A stretch of DNA of 64,000 nucleotides from UBA4802 sp964509195 (lineage in GTDB: Bacteria > Spirochaetota > UBA4802 > UB4802), in NCBI GenBank assembly GCA_964509195.1, contig CAZDWJ010000006.1, positions 1-64,000 on the forward strand, in the 5' to 3' direction. A program made the position numbers and the translations under genes. A model generated the notes under the pieces. The model did not search any database. It was not told the origin of the DNA and saw nothing but the letters and a program-made list of their open reading frames with translations. Within the stretch, counting starts at the first letter, position 1. Every line of letters starts with the position of its first letter. This document shows, piece after piece, positions 34,879-43,940 of this stretch.

Positions 34879-35646
34879 TTACCTGTTAATGTTATGCAGG
34901 TAATAAAGGCCTTTCATGGTCAACATTGTGTCAATTATTGCTGGTACTGAAAGGTGAGGGCTGATTTGCTCTGCCATTCCTCCGGTAAGGATAACAGTGT
35001 AATGAGTATTAAAACCTGCCATTTTTTGTATAACCCCTTCAATGAGGCATATCCATCCATAAAAAAAACCTGAAATGAGAGCATCTTTTGTATTGTGTGC
35101 AATAATGTGCGGTGGTTTTTCAAACGGGACTTCATAGAGCTGGGCTGCGCTTTGTGCCAGGCCTTTCATTGCGGCCTTAATACCCGGTGCTATGAGGCCT
35201 CCTTTTAAAATGCTGCCTTCAAGCAGGCAGAATGTTATGGCTGTTCCAATATCAACGATAATACAGTCGGTTTTATAATCAATGTAGGCAGCAACAGCAT
35301 TTACAATGCGGTCCACACCTAGCTGCGCAGGGTTATCATACTCTATTGTTATTGGCATCCTTGAAAGGTGAGTAATCCTGTGAGCAGAAATGGAAAAAAG
35401 ATTTTTGCAGGCTATATCATAGGCATCATTACATTGTGGAACTACACTTGAATAGATTACTCCCTGGATGTCACTGACTGCATGTAATGAATAGTCGGTA
35501 ATAGCACCTAAAATGGTGTCCGATAGCTCCTGTACGGTAACTTCTCGTTTTGTAGGATACTGGTACGAAAATACAGGCAAGGGATTATTGCTGGCATAAA
35601 GCCCCATGACGGTATGCGTATTGCCAATATTAAAGCCTATGAACAT
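34879..35646 (-). CDS. coaX: Type III pantothenate kinase
   Basis: The 255-residue protein has the ASKHA-fold CoaX order: N-terminal FNIGNTHTVMGLY (residues 5-17), GVDRIVNAVAAY (about 105) with the conserved general-base Asp, and IVDIGTAITFCLL (about 124). It phosphorylates pantothenate in coenzyme A synthesis. Oddly, residue 6, almost always Asp in the phosphate-binding DxGNT motif, is Asn here. The gene sits six bases after the HEAT-repeat gene on the same strand. Confidence 0.88.
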   Translation of the reverse strand: MFIGFNIGNTHTVMGLYASNNPLPVFSYQYPTKREVTVQELSDTILGAITDYSLHAVSDIQGVIYSSVVPQCNDAYDIACKNLFSISAHRITHLSRMPITIEYDNPAQLGVDRIVNAVAAYIDYKTDCIIVDIGTAITFCLLEGSILKGGLIAPGIKAAMKGLAQSAAQLYEVPFEKPPHIIAHNTKDALISGFFYGWICLIEGVIQKMAGFNTHYTVILTGGMAEQISPHLSVPAIIDTMLTMKGLYYLHNINR

Positions 35647-35652
35647 GGCAGG

Positions 35653-36687
35653 TTATACCTGTTCGCTTTCGTGAACCCTCTCAAGACGTGATTTAAGTGA
35701 ATAATACGCAACACGGGCTTCATCGCGCACATTTTTATTATTATCACTCATAGCTTTTTCTATAGCTTTAAGTGCCTGTGGGTCAAATATCTTTTCAAGT
35801 GCACGTACTGCTTCTAAGCGGACATCATAGTAGGGGTCATCTAATAGTTTTACAAGAGCATTCACAGCGCTTTTTTCGCGCAATATTCCTATAGAACGTG
35901 CAGCAGCCATACGCACAGATTTAAATTCATCGTTACATGCTTTAATGAGAAGTGGTGCAGCTTCTTTTATCTTGAACTGGCCAATCTGCTTTACTGTTTC
36001 CTCGCGCTGTGCACCGCCTTCGGTCATGCGTTTAACAAGCAGCATAAATGGTGCATCGGTTATGGCTTTAAGTGCGCGTTCGGTTCCAATTTTCTTTAAG
36101 GCATCGTGGGCAGTTTTTCGAACCTCAGCATTATTGTCAACTAAACAGCCAATGAGCGGTCCAACAGCCTGGTCACCACCAATCATTCCTAATGCACGGG
36201 TTGCTTCAACGCGTACCTGGTAATGCTTGCTGTCAAGAGCTTCAACTAAGTGTGGTATAGCATATTTGTCTTTGAGATATCCCATAGTGCGAATGGCTTC
36301 GATAGAAACCATCATCTTTTTGTCTTTAAATGCCAGGTACAGTATTTTTGATATTTCCAGATCATCAGTTGGGCCAATTTCGCTTAAAACACGCAAAGCT
36401 TCTATCTTGTCACGCTGTGAGCCTGATATAATTATCTGTCGCAGGTTTTCAATGATGACAGGGTCCTTAATGTTGCCAAATTTTATCGTTGCAATCGTCC
36501 TTACCCGTGGATCAGGGTCGTGGATGAGCTTTTTTAAATCTTCAATAACTGACTGATCTCTGATTTTAACAAGAGCCAGTAAAGCATTAAGCCTTACTTC
36601 AGCTTTACGGTGTTTTGTTAATTGTAGTAATCCTTTAATATCATTTTTTTCTCTGAGTTTGTCCACGTTTGGAGTAAAAAGTGCCAT
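35653..36687 (-). CDS. HEAT-repeat (PBS lyase-like) scaffold protein
   Basis: The 344-residue protein is a solenoid of about ten 30-31-residue HEAT repeats, for example VRLNALLALVKIRDQSVIED, VRVEATRALGMIGGDQAVGP and VRMAAARSIGILREKSAVNA, from end to end without a signal peptide. Such proteins are protein-protein or protein-RNA scaffolds; bilin lyase activity is not implied. It lies between selB and coaX on the same strand (114 bases after selB, 6 bases before coaX) and may be co-transcribed. Specific function unknown. Confidence 0.82.
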   Translation of the reverse strand: MALFTPNVDKLREKNDIKGLLQLTKHRKAEVRLNALLALVKIRDQSVIEDLKKLIHDPDPRVRTIATIKFGNIKDPVIIENLRQIIISGSQRDKIEALRVLSEIGPTDDLEISKILYLAFKDKKMMVSIEAIRTMGYLKDKYAIPHLVEALDSKHYQVRVEATRALGMIGGDQAVGPLIGCLVDNNAEVRKTAHDALKKIGTERALKAITDAPFMLLVKRMTEGGAQREETVKQIGQFKIKEAAPLLIKACNDEFKSVRMAAARSIGILREKSAVNALVKLLDDPYYDVRLEAVRALEKIFDPQALKAIEKAMSDNNKNVRDEARVAYYSLKSRLERVHESEQV

Positions 36688-36801
36688 AGCAATCCCTTTT
36701 TAAGTATTTGTATTTACAACAAGTTTACTCTACATATATAAAAAAAGTCAACTAATAATGTACAATTTTATTATATTATGCAAATCTATATAAATATTTT
36801 A

Positions 36802-38541
36802 TCATACTTTTATACGTACATCGCCATACCGTTTAATGAGATTTTTCTGTTCCATAGCATTGAGCAATGGGATAGTATATTTTCGTGAAAGGCCAGTGAG
36901 TTCTTTTGCCTGCGCTACGGTTAATTCTGTATTGCTTTCAAAATGTGACATTATACGACTGGTATACTCTTCAAAGATATCCCTGTGCCACAGCATCTCT
37001 TTATCAATGACAATAAGATAATTATCTTTTATAAGTGTATCAATGATATTTCTGTGGTGTGGGTAATCTTTAGGGTTAATCCCTTCAATTCCTTTTTTCA
37101 AAACCTGTGAAAGGAATTCCTTTTGGTTATCGCCCATTTCTTCTTTTTGTTTTTTAATGAGATTATGCTGCTGTGCTATATGCTGCACTACATCAATGGG
37201 TACAGAGTACTTTTGTGCCATTTCGCTAAAAGAGATAGCGTTCTGGGCTTCATTTTTTAGCAGTGCAACAGTAACATCATAGTGTGATGTTGTGACAATA
37301 TATTCAGCAATTATTTTTATTGTATTGGCCTGGGCAAGGTTTTGCAGTGTGTGTACTGTGCTATCATTATTTGGAAAAAGTTTTTGCTCAGCTTGCAAAG
37401 GTATAAAAGGATTAACTATAACTGTGGCACACAAAGCATTGGATATGGTATCATTATTTTGTTCAATGCATTTTAGTAATGGGTCTTTCTTTACTGCACT
37501 GGAATAATTATAGCTTAGGATGTAGCCACCGGCAATAATGGTATGGCCACCGGGGAAAGTTGCAACAAAAGGTTCGGTAGGGTAGCAGTACACTGTTTCT
37601 TTAAACTTGAGCCGCGCAATTTTTTGTGACTGACCAATCACGCTGTACTGTGCATCGTACGAAGCGGTGCCTATGAGCACCTCTATCCATTGATTATTCT
37701 TTATCGGTGCAAATGTGTGCGTAATGTACGCTACACAGCTTTTTGTTGCAGCAAAAAAGTTTTCCTTTACAATAATATCACCACGTTTTAACGATGCCTT
37801 TTCAACACCTGCCAGGGCCAGCGCTGTCCGTTGCGATACATCCGACTTTTCCTGCTTAGTGTTATGGCTTTGAATCTGACGTATGCGTGTGGTGATATTT
37901 TGTGGCAGTATGGTGATGATGTCATTTACCATAAAGCTTCCGTTTTTACTGGTTCCGGTAACAACAGTGCCCACACCTTTCACAGTAAATACTCTGTCAA
38001 CGTGAAGATATGGTTTGTTCCCGGTAACCTGTTGGGGCAGCTTGCGTATGAATTGTTCTAACGTTACTTTTAACGCATCAATACCCTGTCCTGTTACGGA
38101 TGAACAAGGTACTATAGGTGCGTCCTTGTAGGGAGTTTTCAAAAGCATATTTTGTATGTGCGATAGTACCTGCGGAATGCTCTCAGGCGCTTTATCAATC
38201 TTTGTAAGTGCAACAACGATGGAAGGAACTCCCAGTATGGAAAATACTTTTACGTGGTCATCAGTCTGTTTCATCCACCCGTCATCAGCAGCTATCACTA
38301 AAAGCCCGATATCGATGCCCCACGCGCCCGTTACCATATTGCGGATAAAACGTTCGTGACCTGGTACATCTACAATGCTCACAGTGCCAATAGTAGGGAA
38401 TGTAATGTAGGCAAAGCCAATATCGATTGTCATCTGACGCTGTTTTTCCTCTGGCAGCCTGTCAGCATCTATACCGGTGAGCGCTTTAATAAGTGATGTT
38501 TTGCCGTGGTCAACGTGTCCGGCAGTGCCAATGACGTACAT
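36802..38541 (-). CDS. selB: Selenocysteine-specific elongation factor
   Basis: The 579-residue protein is a SelB GTPase: G1 GHVDHGKTS (about 8-16), switch MTIDIGFAY, G3 DVPGHERFIRNM (about 58-69), G4 TKID, followed by three beta-barrel domains and a C-terminal array of winged helices. The last, with LTGLSRKYTIPLLNAMEQKN, is typical of the SECIS-binding module. It delivers selenocysteyl-tRNA to UGA codons marked by a SECIS hairpin. It starts nine bases after selA ends and belongs to the selD, tRNA-Sec, selA, selB cluster. Confidence 0.95.
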   Translation of the reverse strand: MYVIGTAGHVDHGKTSLIKALTGIDADRLPEEKQRQMTIDIGFAYITFPTIGTVSIVDVPGHERFIRNMVTGAWGIDIGLLVIAADDGWMKQTDDHVKVFSILGVPSIVVALTKIDKAPESIPQVLSHIQNMLLKTPYKDAPIVPCSSVTGQGIDALKVTLEQFIRKLPQQVTGNKPYLHVDRVFTVKGVGTVVTGTSKNGSFMVNDIITILPQNITTRIRQIQSHNTKQEKSDVSQRTALALAGVEKASLKRGDIIVKENFFAATKSCVAYITHTFAPIKNNQWIEVLIGTASYDAQYSVIGQSQKIARLKFKETVYCYPTEPFVATFPGGHTIIAGGYILSYNYSSAVKKDPLLKCIEQNNDTISNALCATVIVNPFIPLQAEQKLFPNNDSTVHTLQNLAQANTIKIIAEYIVTTSHYDVTVALLKNEAQNAISFSEMAQKYSVPIDVVQHIAQQHNLIKKQKEEMGDNQKEFLSQVLKKGIEGINPKDYPHHRNIIDTLIKDNYLIVIDKEMLWHRDIFEEYTSRIMSHFESNTELTVAQAKELTGLSRKYTIPLLNAMEQKNLIKRYGDVRIKV

Positions 38542-38550
38542 AGTTGTTCC

Positions 38551-39885
38551 CTATGGTACCAAAGAGTTAATAGCCTCAGCAACGTGGACTATATCATCAT
38601 CCAGTATGGTTCTGAAATTTATAGTGAACACATCATTCTGTATATAGCCAATTATGGGAACAGGTTGCAAAACCATGTGTGTTGCAATATCACTGGCTTT
38701 TTTTCCATCAATGGCAATAGCCAATCCATAATCGGGTAACATCTTGTCGGGCATAGCACCGCCACCAAACGCAGTTTTTGAGTTGATACGGTGAATGTAT
38801 GGTTTCACTTCGTTTTTTAATTTTTTAAAAAGTTTTTTTATTTTTTTATCTATTGCCTGCAAATCCTGTTTCATAAATGACCATGTTGGAAGAACACCGT
38901 GCTCATTGTTGGCATAGTGCAACAGCACTTCCTGTAAAATAAAATAGGTTACTTTATCCACACGTACAATTCGCATAAGGGGGTCTTTTTTAAGACGTGC
39001 TATCAGATCCTTTTTGCCAGCAATGATGCCACACTGGCAAGCACCCATCAGTTTATCGCCACTGAAACACACTAAATCGGCAATTTTTAGTGCCTGTGAT
39101 ACATTATCTTCATTATTAAATATAAGATTGCCGCTTCCCAGGTCTTTTACCAGCAGTACCTTCTCTGATTTTACTGTTGCTAATTGCTGCAATGTTGGGC
39201 TTTGCGTAAAACCTTTCATATAGAAGTTTGAACGGTGTGCAGAAAGGATGAGTGCAGTATTTTCACTGATTGCATTTTTGTAATCCGATAGCTCTGTAAT
39301 ATTGGTTGTCCCCACTTCAACAAGGTGGCAGCCAGCCTGCTGCATAATATCGGGAATGCGAAAACCACCGCCAATCTGTATAAGCTCGCCACGCGATATA
39401 ATAACTTCTTTGCCGTTTGCAAAATGGTGCAGGATCAAAAACACGCTTGCCGCATTATTGTTTACGATGAGCGCATCCTCAGCGCCGGTAATAAGGCATA
39501 TGAGCTTTTCGGCAAATCCGCCGCGCCTGCCCCGTTTCTGTGTGGGGATGTGATACTCTAAGTTGCAGTATGCACTGAGGTTACCGGTAACACTTAATAA
39601 AACATCATTGCCAAGTGGTGCGCGCCCTAAGTTGGTGTGCAGCAGAATTCCTGTGCCATTAATGACACGCTGAAGCTTTTCCATGCGGATAGCCCTGCAT
39701 TTATGAGCTATCGCTCCAATGCACTGTCCGTAATCAAATGTTTTGCCCTGTGCAATCTGTTTTCTTTCTTCTTCCAGTGTTTCACGGATCACGGCAACAA
39801 CAAACGGATGTCCAATATCCTTGATGTAGCGCTTTATTTCTTCTTCTTCAAGCAGTTTCTGCACCTGAGGAATCTGTTCGTACAT
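38551..39885 (-). CDS. selA: L-seryl-tRNA(Sec) selenium transferase
   Basis: The 444-residue, full-length SelA is a PLP enzyme converting seryl-tRNA(Sec) to selenocysteyl-tRNA(Sec) with selenophosphate. Motifs seen are RVINGTGILLHTNLGRAPL (about 73-91), VNNNAASV (about 141), and the PLP-binding Lys278 in FSGDKLMGACQCG. AAGGA lies eight bases before the ATG. The tRNA-Sec gene ends just 23 bases upstream, so tRNA and mRNA are probably cut from one transcript. It is followed by selB after nine bases. Confidence 0.96.
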   Translation of the reverse strand: MYEQIPQVQKLLEEEEIKRYIKDIGHPFVVAVIRETLEEERKQIAQGKTFDYGQCIGAIAHKCRAIRMEKLQRVINGTGILLHTNLGRAPLGNDVLLSVTGNLSAYCNLEYHIPTQKRGRRGGFAEKLICLITGAEDALIVNNNAASVFLILHHFANGKEVIISRGELIQIGGGFRIPDIMQQAGCHLVEVGTTNITELSDYKNAISENTALILSAHRSNFYMKGFTQSPTLQQLATVKSEKVLLVKDLGSGNLIFNNEDNVSQALKIADLVCFSGDKLMGACQCGIIAGKKDLIARLKKDPLMRIVRVDKVTYFILQEVLLHYANNEHGVLPTWSFMKQDLQAIDKKIKKLFKKLKNEVKPYIHRINSKTAFGGGAMPDKMLPDYGLAIAIDGKKASDIATHMVLQPVPIIGYIQNDVFTINFRTILDDDIVHVAEAINSLVP

Positions 39886-39908
39886 TGCGGTATCCTTATA
39901 TCAAAATG

Positions 39909-39998
39909 CGGAAGGGGCAGGAATCGAACCTGCCACTGCCTTTTAAGGCAGCCAACGGTTTTGAAGACCGCAGAGACCACCAGATCTCATCCGCTTCC
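39909..39998 (-). tRNA. selC: tRNA-Sec (anticodon TCA)
   Basis: On the minus strand the sequence starts GGAAGCGG, has a 6-bp D stem with a 4-base loop (GAGATC TGGT GGTCTC), an anticodon arm GCGGT-CTTCAAA-ACCGT with anticodon TCA, a long variable arm (CTGCCTT/AAGGCAG) and the T arm GCAGG-TTCGATT-CCTGC. These are the hallmarks of selenocysteine tRNA. CCA is not encoded. The 3' acceptor strand reads CCCTTCC where full pairing with GGAAGCGG would need CCGCTTCC, so one G appears missing: either a bulged C6 or a sequence error. It lies between selD and selA. Confidence 0.95.
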
Positions 39999-40338
39999 TT
40001 ATTGAATAATTGGTACTGTAATTATAACAGAACAGTAGTAATAATTGTAAAGGATTTTTTAAAGTATCAACGAATTAGTGCAGCGTTTAAAAACATATTG
40101 TAATGATGTCCATATCTTATATAAAATATCCTGCTAGAAAGAGCGGTACCACCGGTAAGATAAAACGGTAGGTGTAAGTTATTGACGCATTTTAGAATCT
40201 CATCTTGCAGTGGGTAGAGGTTCTCCTCGTAATAGTTTAGTTATTTTTTTATATCCAGTGTGTAGTCCCAGAATATCATTGAGAGCAGCTTCTATCTTTT
40301 GCCATTGGGGTATTACATTGGCGATAGCTCCTTATACA
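39999..40338. other. Gap between selD and tRNA-Sec
   Basis: The 340 bases hold the start-codon-less frame at 40200-40331, a GCGATAGC element at 40321-40327 and probably the leader of the tRNA-Sec/selA/selB transcript. I see no clear promoter or terminator hairpin. Confidence 0.45.
40200..40331 (-). other. Possible small ORF or remnant downstream of selD, lacking a normal start codon
   Basis: Starting after an in-frame TAA just past the selD stop, 43 sense codons run to TGA at 40202-40200, with protein-like sequence QWQKIEAALNDILGL then GYKKITKLLRGEPLP. A ribosome-binding site AAGGAG is present, but the only nearby ATG after it is immediately followed by TAA in another frame (a start-stop pair), and this frame has no ATG, GTG or TTG. 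It may be the decayed end of a gene that followed selD, or a chance open frame. Confidence 0.2.
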
Positions 40339-41403
40339 CTACTCAATGTATATATGGCCTTCCTCTGATACTGAACATCTGGCGATAGTTGTGGTGCAGA
40401 AAGCTTTTGGTGCAATATATTCTATCAATTCTTGCACATGTGTGGATGCAACTGCAATCAAAAGCCCTCCTGAGGTTTGCGGGTCAAATAGCAAGTCAAC
40501 GATTTCGCGCTTCACACTGGACGATACACTGCAACGATTGCCCACATAGTCTCTGTTACGGTACAGACCCGCAGGGAGAAGACCCATTGATGCATATTCT
40601 ACAGCACCCGGGATAAGTGGTACTGCCCCAGTATTCACATAGAGTGCAACAGCGCTCTCTCCAATCATTTCAGATAAATGTCCAACAAGGCCAAAGCCGG
40701 TGACATCAGTGACTGCATGAATGTGGTGATAATTGGGATATCCAGACAAACAATCATTGAGTGTGGTCATTGAGCGGATGCATTCCTCAATGTGTTTTTT
40801 GTCAGCAATGCCTGCTTTTATGGCAGTGTTGATAGTGCCGGTGCCAATGGGTTTTGTGAGTATTATGACATCATCAGGCTGTACTCCCACATTGGTGTAG
40901 ATTCTATCAGGGTGAATTATTCCTGTAACCGATAACCCATACTTTAGTTCAACGTCGTCAATGCTGTGACCGCCAATAAGCTGCACACCGATTTTTTTCA
41001 TCACTTCAAGGCCACCCTGCAATATCTTTTCCAGCACACCCATATCAAAGGTATTGACTGGAAAGCACACAATATTCATTGCAGTAATTGGTGTACCACC
41101 CATTGCGTACACATCAGATATGCTGTTGGTGGCTGCAATTTGCCCAAAGACAAAAGGATCATCTACTATCGGTGTAATAAAATCGACAGTCTGTACCAGT
41201 GCAATTTCATCACTGATTCTGTATACACCCGCATCATCGCTTGTCTGCATACCTACAAGCACGTTGCTGTTGTATGCAATAGGCAGCGTTTTCATGATAG
41301 CTGCAAGGTCCGCCGGACCTATCTTTGCCGCTCACCCCGAACCGCGCACAGACTCAGTGAGACGCAGGTTTTTCCTTTTATTGTTGATGTTACATTCTGA
41401 CAT
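40339..41403 (-). CDS. selD: Selenide, water dikinase, itself a selenoprotein (in-frame UGA = Sec24)
   Basis: The enzyme makes selenophosphate from selenide and ATP. The body (from the first downstream ATG at 41295) has TVDFITPIVDDPFVFGQIAA, GGTPITAMNIVCFP and LIGGHSIDDVELKYGLSVTG, typical of SelD. Reading upstream on the minus strand, the frame continues through TGA at 41334-41332 to ATG at 41403. This supplies the missing N-terminus, ending LTESVRGSG-[Sec]-AAKIGPADLAAIM, exactly where SelD has its catalytic Cys or Sec and the following Lys. Full length is 354 residues, normal for SelD. A SECIS-like hairpin follows the UGA. Conventional gene calling would truncate this gene. Confidence 0.95.
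41306..41320 (-). promoter_or_regulatory. SECIS-like hairpin for UGA decoding in selD
   Basis: On the minus strand, 11 bases after the UGA codon (41334-41332), AGGTCC and GGACCT form a perfect 6-bp stem with loop GGC. Bacterial SECIS elements are hairpins just 3' of the UGA within coding sequence, with a short apical loop that often contains GG. This is the expected position for the SelB-binding element. Confidence 0.75.
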
Positions 41404-41510
41404 TGTATCTACCTTTTACACTGAATAGTATCAATAATAGGGTAGATACGTCAATGAAATTGCAGAATATTTTTATTCAGTAACTATCAAACAAAATTTT
41501 TTTCGACCTA

Positions 41511-41539
41511 TTGACGGGAGAAGGGATTTTGTGTATATT
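41511..41539 (+). promoter_or_regulatory. Promoter of the superoxide dismutase gene
   Basis: TTGACG (41511-41516), 17-base spacer, TATATT (41534-41539): one mismatch to the -35 consensus and one to TATAAT. It lies about 50 bases before the start at 41590. Confidence 0.6.
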
Positions 41540-41589
41540 AAAGTAATTTAGCTAATTCTTTATTATTAGAAATGAAAAGGAGAATAATC

Positions 41590-42263
41590 ATGAAACGATA
41601 TACATTACCACAATTGCCCTATGAATATACAGCGTTAGAACCATACATCGATGCTAAAACGATGGAAATCCATCACACCAAACACCATGCAACATACATT
41701 GACAAGCTCAATGCAGCACTGGATAAATATCCACATCTATATGAGCTATCACTGGAGCATGTGCTAGCAANNNNNNNNNNGCAAATTTAGCGACACTGCC
41801 TGAAGATATACGAACAGTAGTGCGTAACAATGGTGGTGGCCATTACAACCATTCGCTGTTCTGGAAGATTTTAGGGGGCAGGGGGGAGTTGCCTGGTGGA
41901 CAGCTTCTTGAAGCATTAAAAAACAAATTTGGAACTGTTGAAAAATTTGTTGAAGAATTCAGCAATGCGGCAGTTAACAGGTTTGGTTCCGGATGGGCGT
42001 GGCTAAGTGTAAATGCACTAGGTGAGCTTGTAGTACATTCTACCCCTAATCAAGATAGTCCTATTATGGAAGGGTTGCTTCCAGTAATTGGTCTTGATGT
42101 CTGGGAGCATGCCTATTACCTAAACTATCAGAACCGAAGGGCAGACTATGTAAAGGCTTTCTGGAACATTGTAAACTGGAAGCAAGCTGAAGAAAATTAT
42201 AAAAAGGCTATAGAAGCTGTTGAACACTGCAGTTCACATCCTGAGTGCCTTGAGGTTGCATAA
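41590..42263 (+). CDS. sodA: Fe/Mn superoxide dismutase (interrupted by an assembly gap)
   Basis: The protein shows Fe/Mn-SOD signatures: LPQLPYEYTALEPYID, the metal-ligand helix HHTKHHATYIDKLN, NNGGGHYNHSLFW (second His ligand), FGSGWAWL, and GLDVWEHAYYLNYQNRRADY with the Asp and His ligands. It dismutates superoxide in the cytoplasm. Metal preference is not certain. Ten N's at 41771-41780 break the frame, but the flanks overlap by GCAA. Joining them gives VLANLATLPEDIR, the normal family sequence, so the gene is intact in the organism. AAGGAG precedes ATG 41590, and a strong terminator follows. Confidence 0.92.
41771..41780. other. Assembly gap (10 N), probably spurious
   Basis: The left flank ends GCTAGCAA and the right flank begins GCAAATTTAGCG. 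Collapsing the shared GCAA and deleting the N's restores an uninterrupted superoxide dismutase frame with family-typical residues, so no sequence seems to be missing. Confidence 0.85.
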
Positions 42264-42274
42264 TATTTAATAGC

Positions 42275-42305
42275 AAGGCTGGCATTAATGATGCTGGCCT
42301 TTTTG
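42275..42305 (+). terminator. Intrinsic terminator of the superoxide dismutase gene
   Basis: AAGGCTGGCAT, loop TAATG, ATGCTGGCCTT followed by TTT: an 11-bp stem with two G-U pairs, 12 bases after the stop codon. Confidence 0.88.
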
Positions 42306-42389
42306 TTTCCTTATAAAAGAATAAAAAAATAGTTATTGAGTTTTTTTGTAAAGCGGGTAAAATCTCCTTGTTTGAATAAAGAGGTTTGC

Positions 42390-43940
42390 ATGGATGAAAA
42401 AATTACACGTCGTGACCTTATAAAAAAATCTGTTGCTGCAGGAGTTGCCATTGGCGCAGGCACATTGGTTGGCACCTGTACGTATAAACTACTCAGAACT
42501 CCTGATATTAATGAGTTATATGGCAATTACCCGCCAAAAGAAAAGTTGAAAAACTTACAGATAGTTAACCCTAAGGCTCCGCGCCCAAACATAATCATCA
42601 TATACTGTGATGATTTAGGGTATGGTGATTTAGGATGCTATGGCAATACTGTCATTCGCACTCCCAATATCGATTCGCTGGCACGGGAAGGTAACAGGTT
42701 TACCAACTTCTACGCCTGTGCTGCAGTCTGTGCACCTTCACGTGCGGGATTGCTTACGGGACGCTATCCATTCAGGACTGGTATTATAGGCAATCCGTTT
42801 CCAAAGAAGGAACCATTAGGGCGTAAGTTAGCACGCAGTTTTGGCATGATGTTACGTAATTTAGGTTCAATGGATTTGCGGGATGATGTAGTTGCTAAGG
42901 GATTGGCTTTTGAAGAAATAACTATCGCCGAAGCGTTGAAAATTGCTGGATACAAAACAGGGATGATAGGCAAATGGCATTTAGGCGACTATTCAACACA
43001 GCCTGAATTTAATCCACTGCGTCATGGCTTTGATTTTTATTACGGTGTACCGCATAGCAACGATATGCGCCCCTGCCCGGTATTTAAAAATGAAACAAAG
43101 GTAATAGACGATATATATGGAAAGGATCAGTCGTTTTTAACAAGCACTTACACCAAAGAAGCACTACAGTTCATTGATTCGTGCGGCAATAATCCTTTCT
43201 TTCTGTATTTTGCGCATACATTCCCGCATCAACCTTTTTGGGCATCTGAGAAGTTTGATAAAAAGTCGTTAGCCGGAAAATACGGTGATACGGTTGAAGA
43301 AATAGATTGGAGTGTGGGACAGATTCTAAAAACATTGAAAGAAAAAGGCCTGGATAACAATACTTTAGTGATGTTTACTAGCGATAATGGCCCGTGGTTT
43401 GAAGGCAGTGCAGGTACCTTGCGGGGCAGAAAAGGAAATAGCAATGAAGGAGGATTCAAGGTGCCATTTGTTGTGTGCTGGAAAGGTACCGTGCCAGCGG
43501 GGAAAGTTAGTCAATCGCCAGCCATGAATATTGACCTTTTCCCAACCTTGCTAGTGCTTGCGGGAGTTGGACTACCGCAAGATCGTGTCATTGATGGCAA
43601 AAACATTTTTGGACTTTTCAAAGGCAATGACAAACCCGTACATGAAGATTTGTATTTTTATCACTATGATTTGTTGGTAGGTATTCGTTCAGGTAAATGG
43701 AAATACTATTCAAAAATTGACCGCTATGTGTGGCCAATTCCTCTTGATTCAGTTGACTTAGCTAATACGTTAGGAAAAGATCAACTGGGAAATCGTTGGC
43801 CACTATTGCATGATCTTGAAAAAGATCCTGGTGAAGCATATAATGTTATCAATACCTACCCTGATGTGGCAGAAAAGCTTAGATTGAAACTAGAAAACTG
43901 GGAGAAAGAGACAATGAAAAATCCACGGGGGTTTTTCTAA
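42390..43940 (+). CDS. Tat-exported Cys-type sulfatase (arylsulfatase family)
   Basis: The roughly 516-residue protein starts with a twin-arginine signal (TRRDLIKKSVAAGVAIGAG). The sulfatase core shows the metal site YCDDLGYGDLGCYGN (about 88-102), the formylglycine motif CAPSRAGLLTGRYP, where the Cys is the residue oxidised to formylglycine, GKWHLG, and SDNGPW. It hydrolyses sulfate esters, outside the cytoplasmic membrane, of an unknown substrate (phenolic, steroid or glycan). No formylglycine-generating enzyme is in the window. ATG 42390 has AGAGG upstream; an earlier in-frame start would bury the Tat motif. Its stop abuts the stop of the opposing gene. Confidence 0.9.
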   Translation: MDEKITRRDLIKKSVAAGVAIGAGTLVGTCTYKLLRTPDINELYGNYPPKEKLKNLQIVNPKAPRPNIIIIYCDDLGYGDLGCYGNTVIRTPNIDSLAREGNRFTNFYACAAVCAPSRAGLLTGRYPFRTGIIGNPFPKKEPLGRKLARSFGMMLRNLGSMDLRDDVVAKGLAFEEITIAEALKIAGYKTGMIGKWHLGDYSTQPEFNPLRHGFDFYYGVPHSNDMRPCPVFKNETKVIDDIYGKDQSFLTSTYTKEALQFIDSCGNNPFFLYFAHTFPHQPFWASEKFDKKSLAGKYGDTVEEIDWSVGQILKTLKEKGLDNNTLVMFTSDNGPWFEGSAGTLRGRKGNSNEGGFKVPFVVCWKGTVPAGKVSQSPAMNIDLFPTLLVLAGVGLPQDRVIDGKNIFGLFKGNDKPVHEDLYFYHYDLLVGIRSGKWKYYSKIDRYVWPIPLDSVDLANTLGKDQLGNRWPLLHDLEKDPGEAYNVINTYPDVAEKLRLKLENWEKETMKNPRGFF

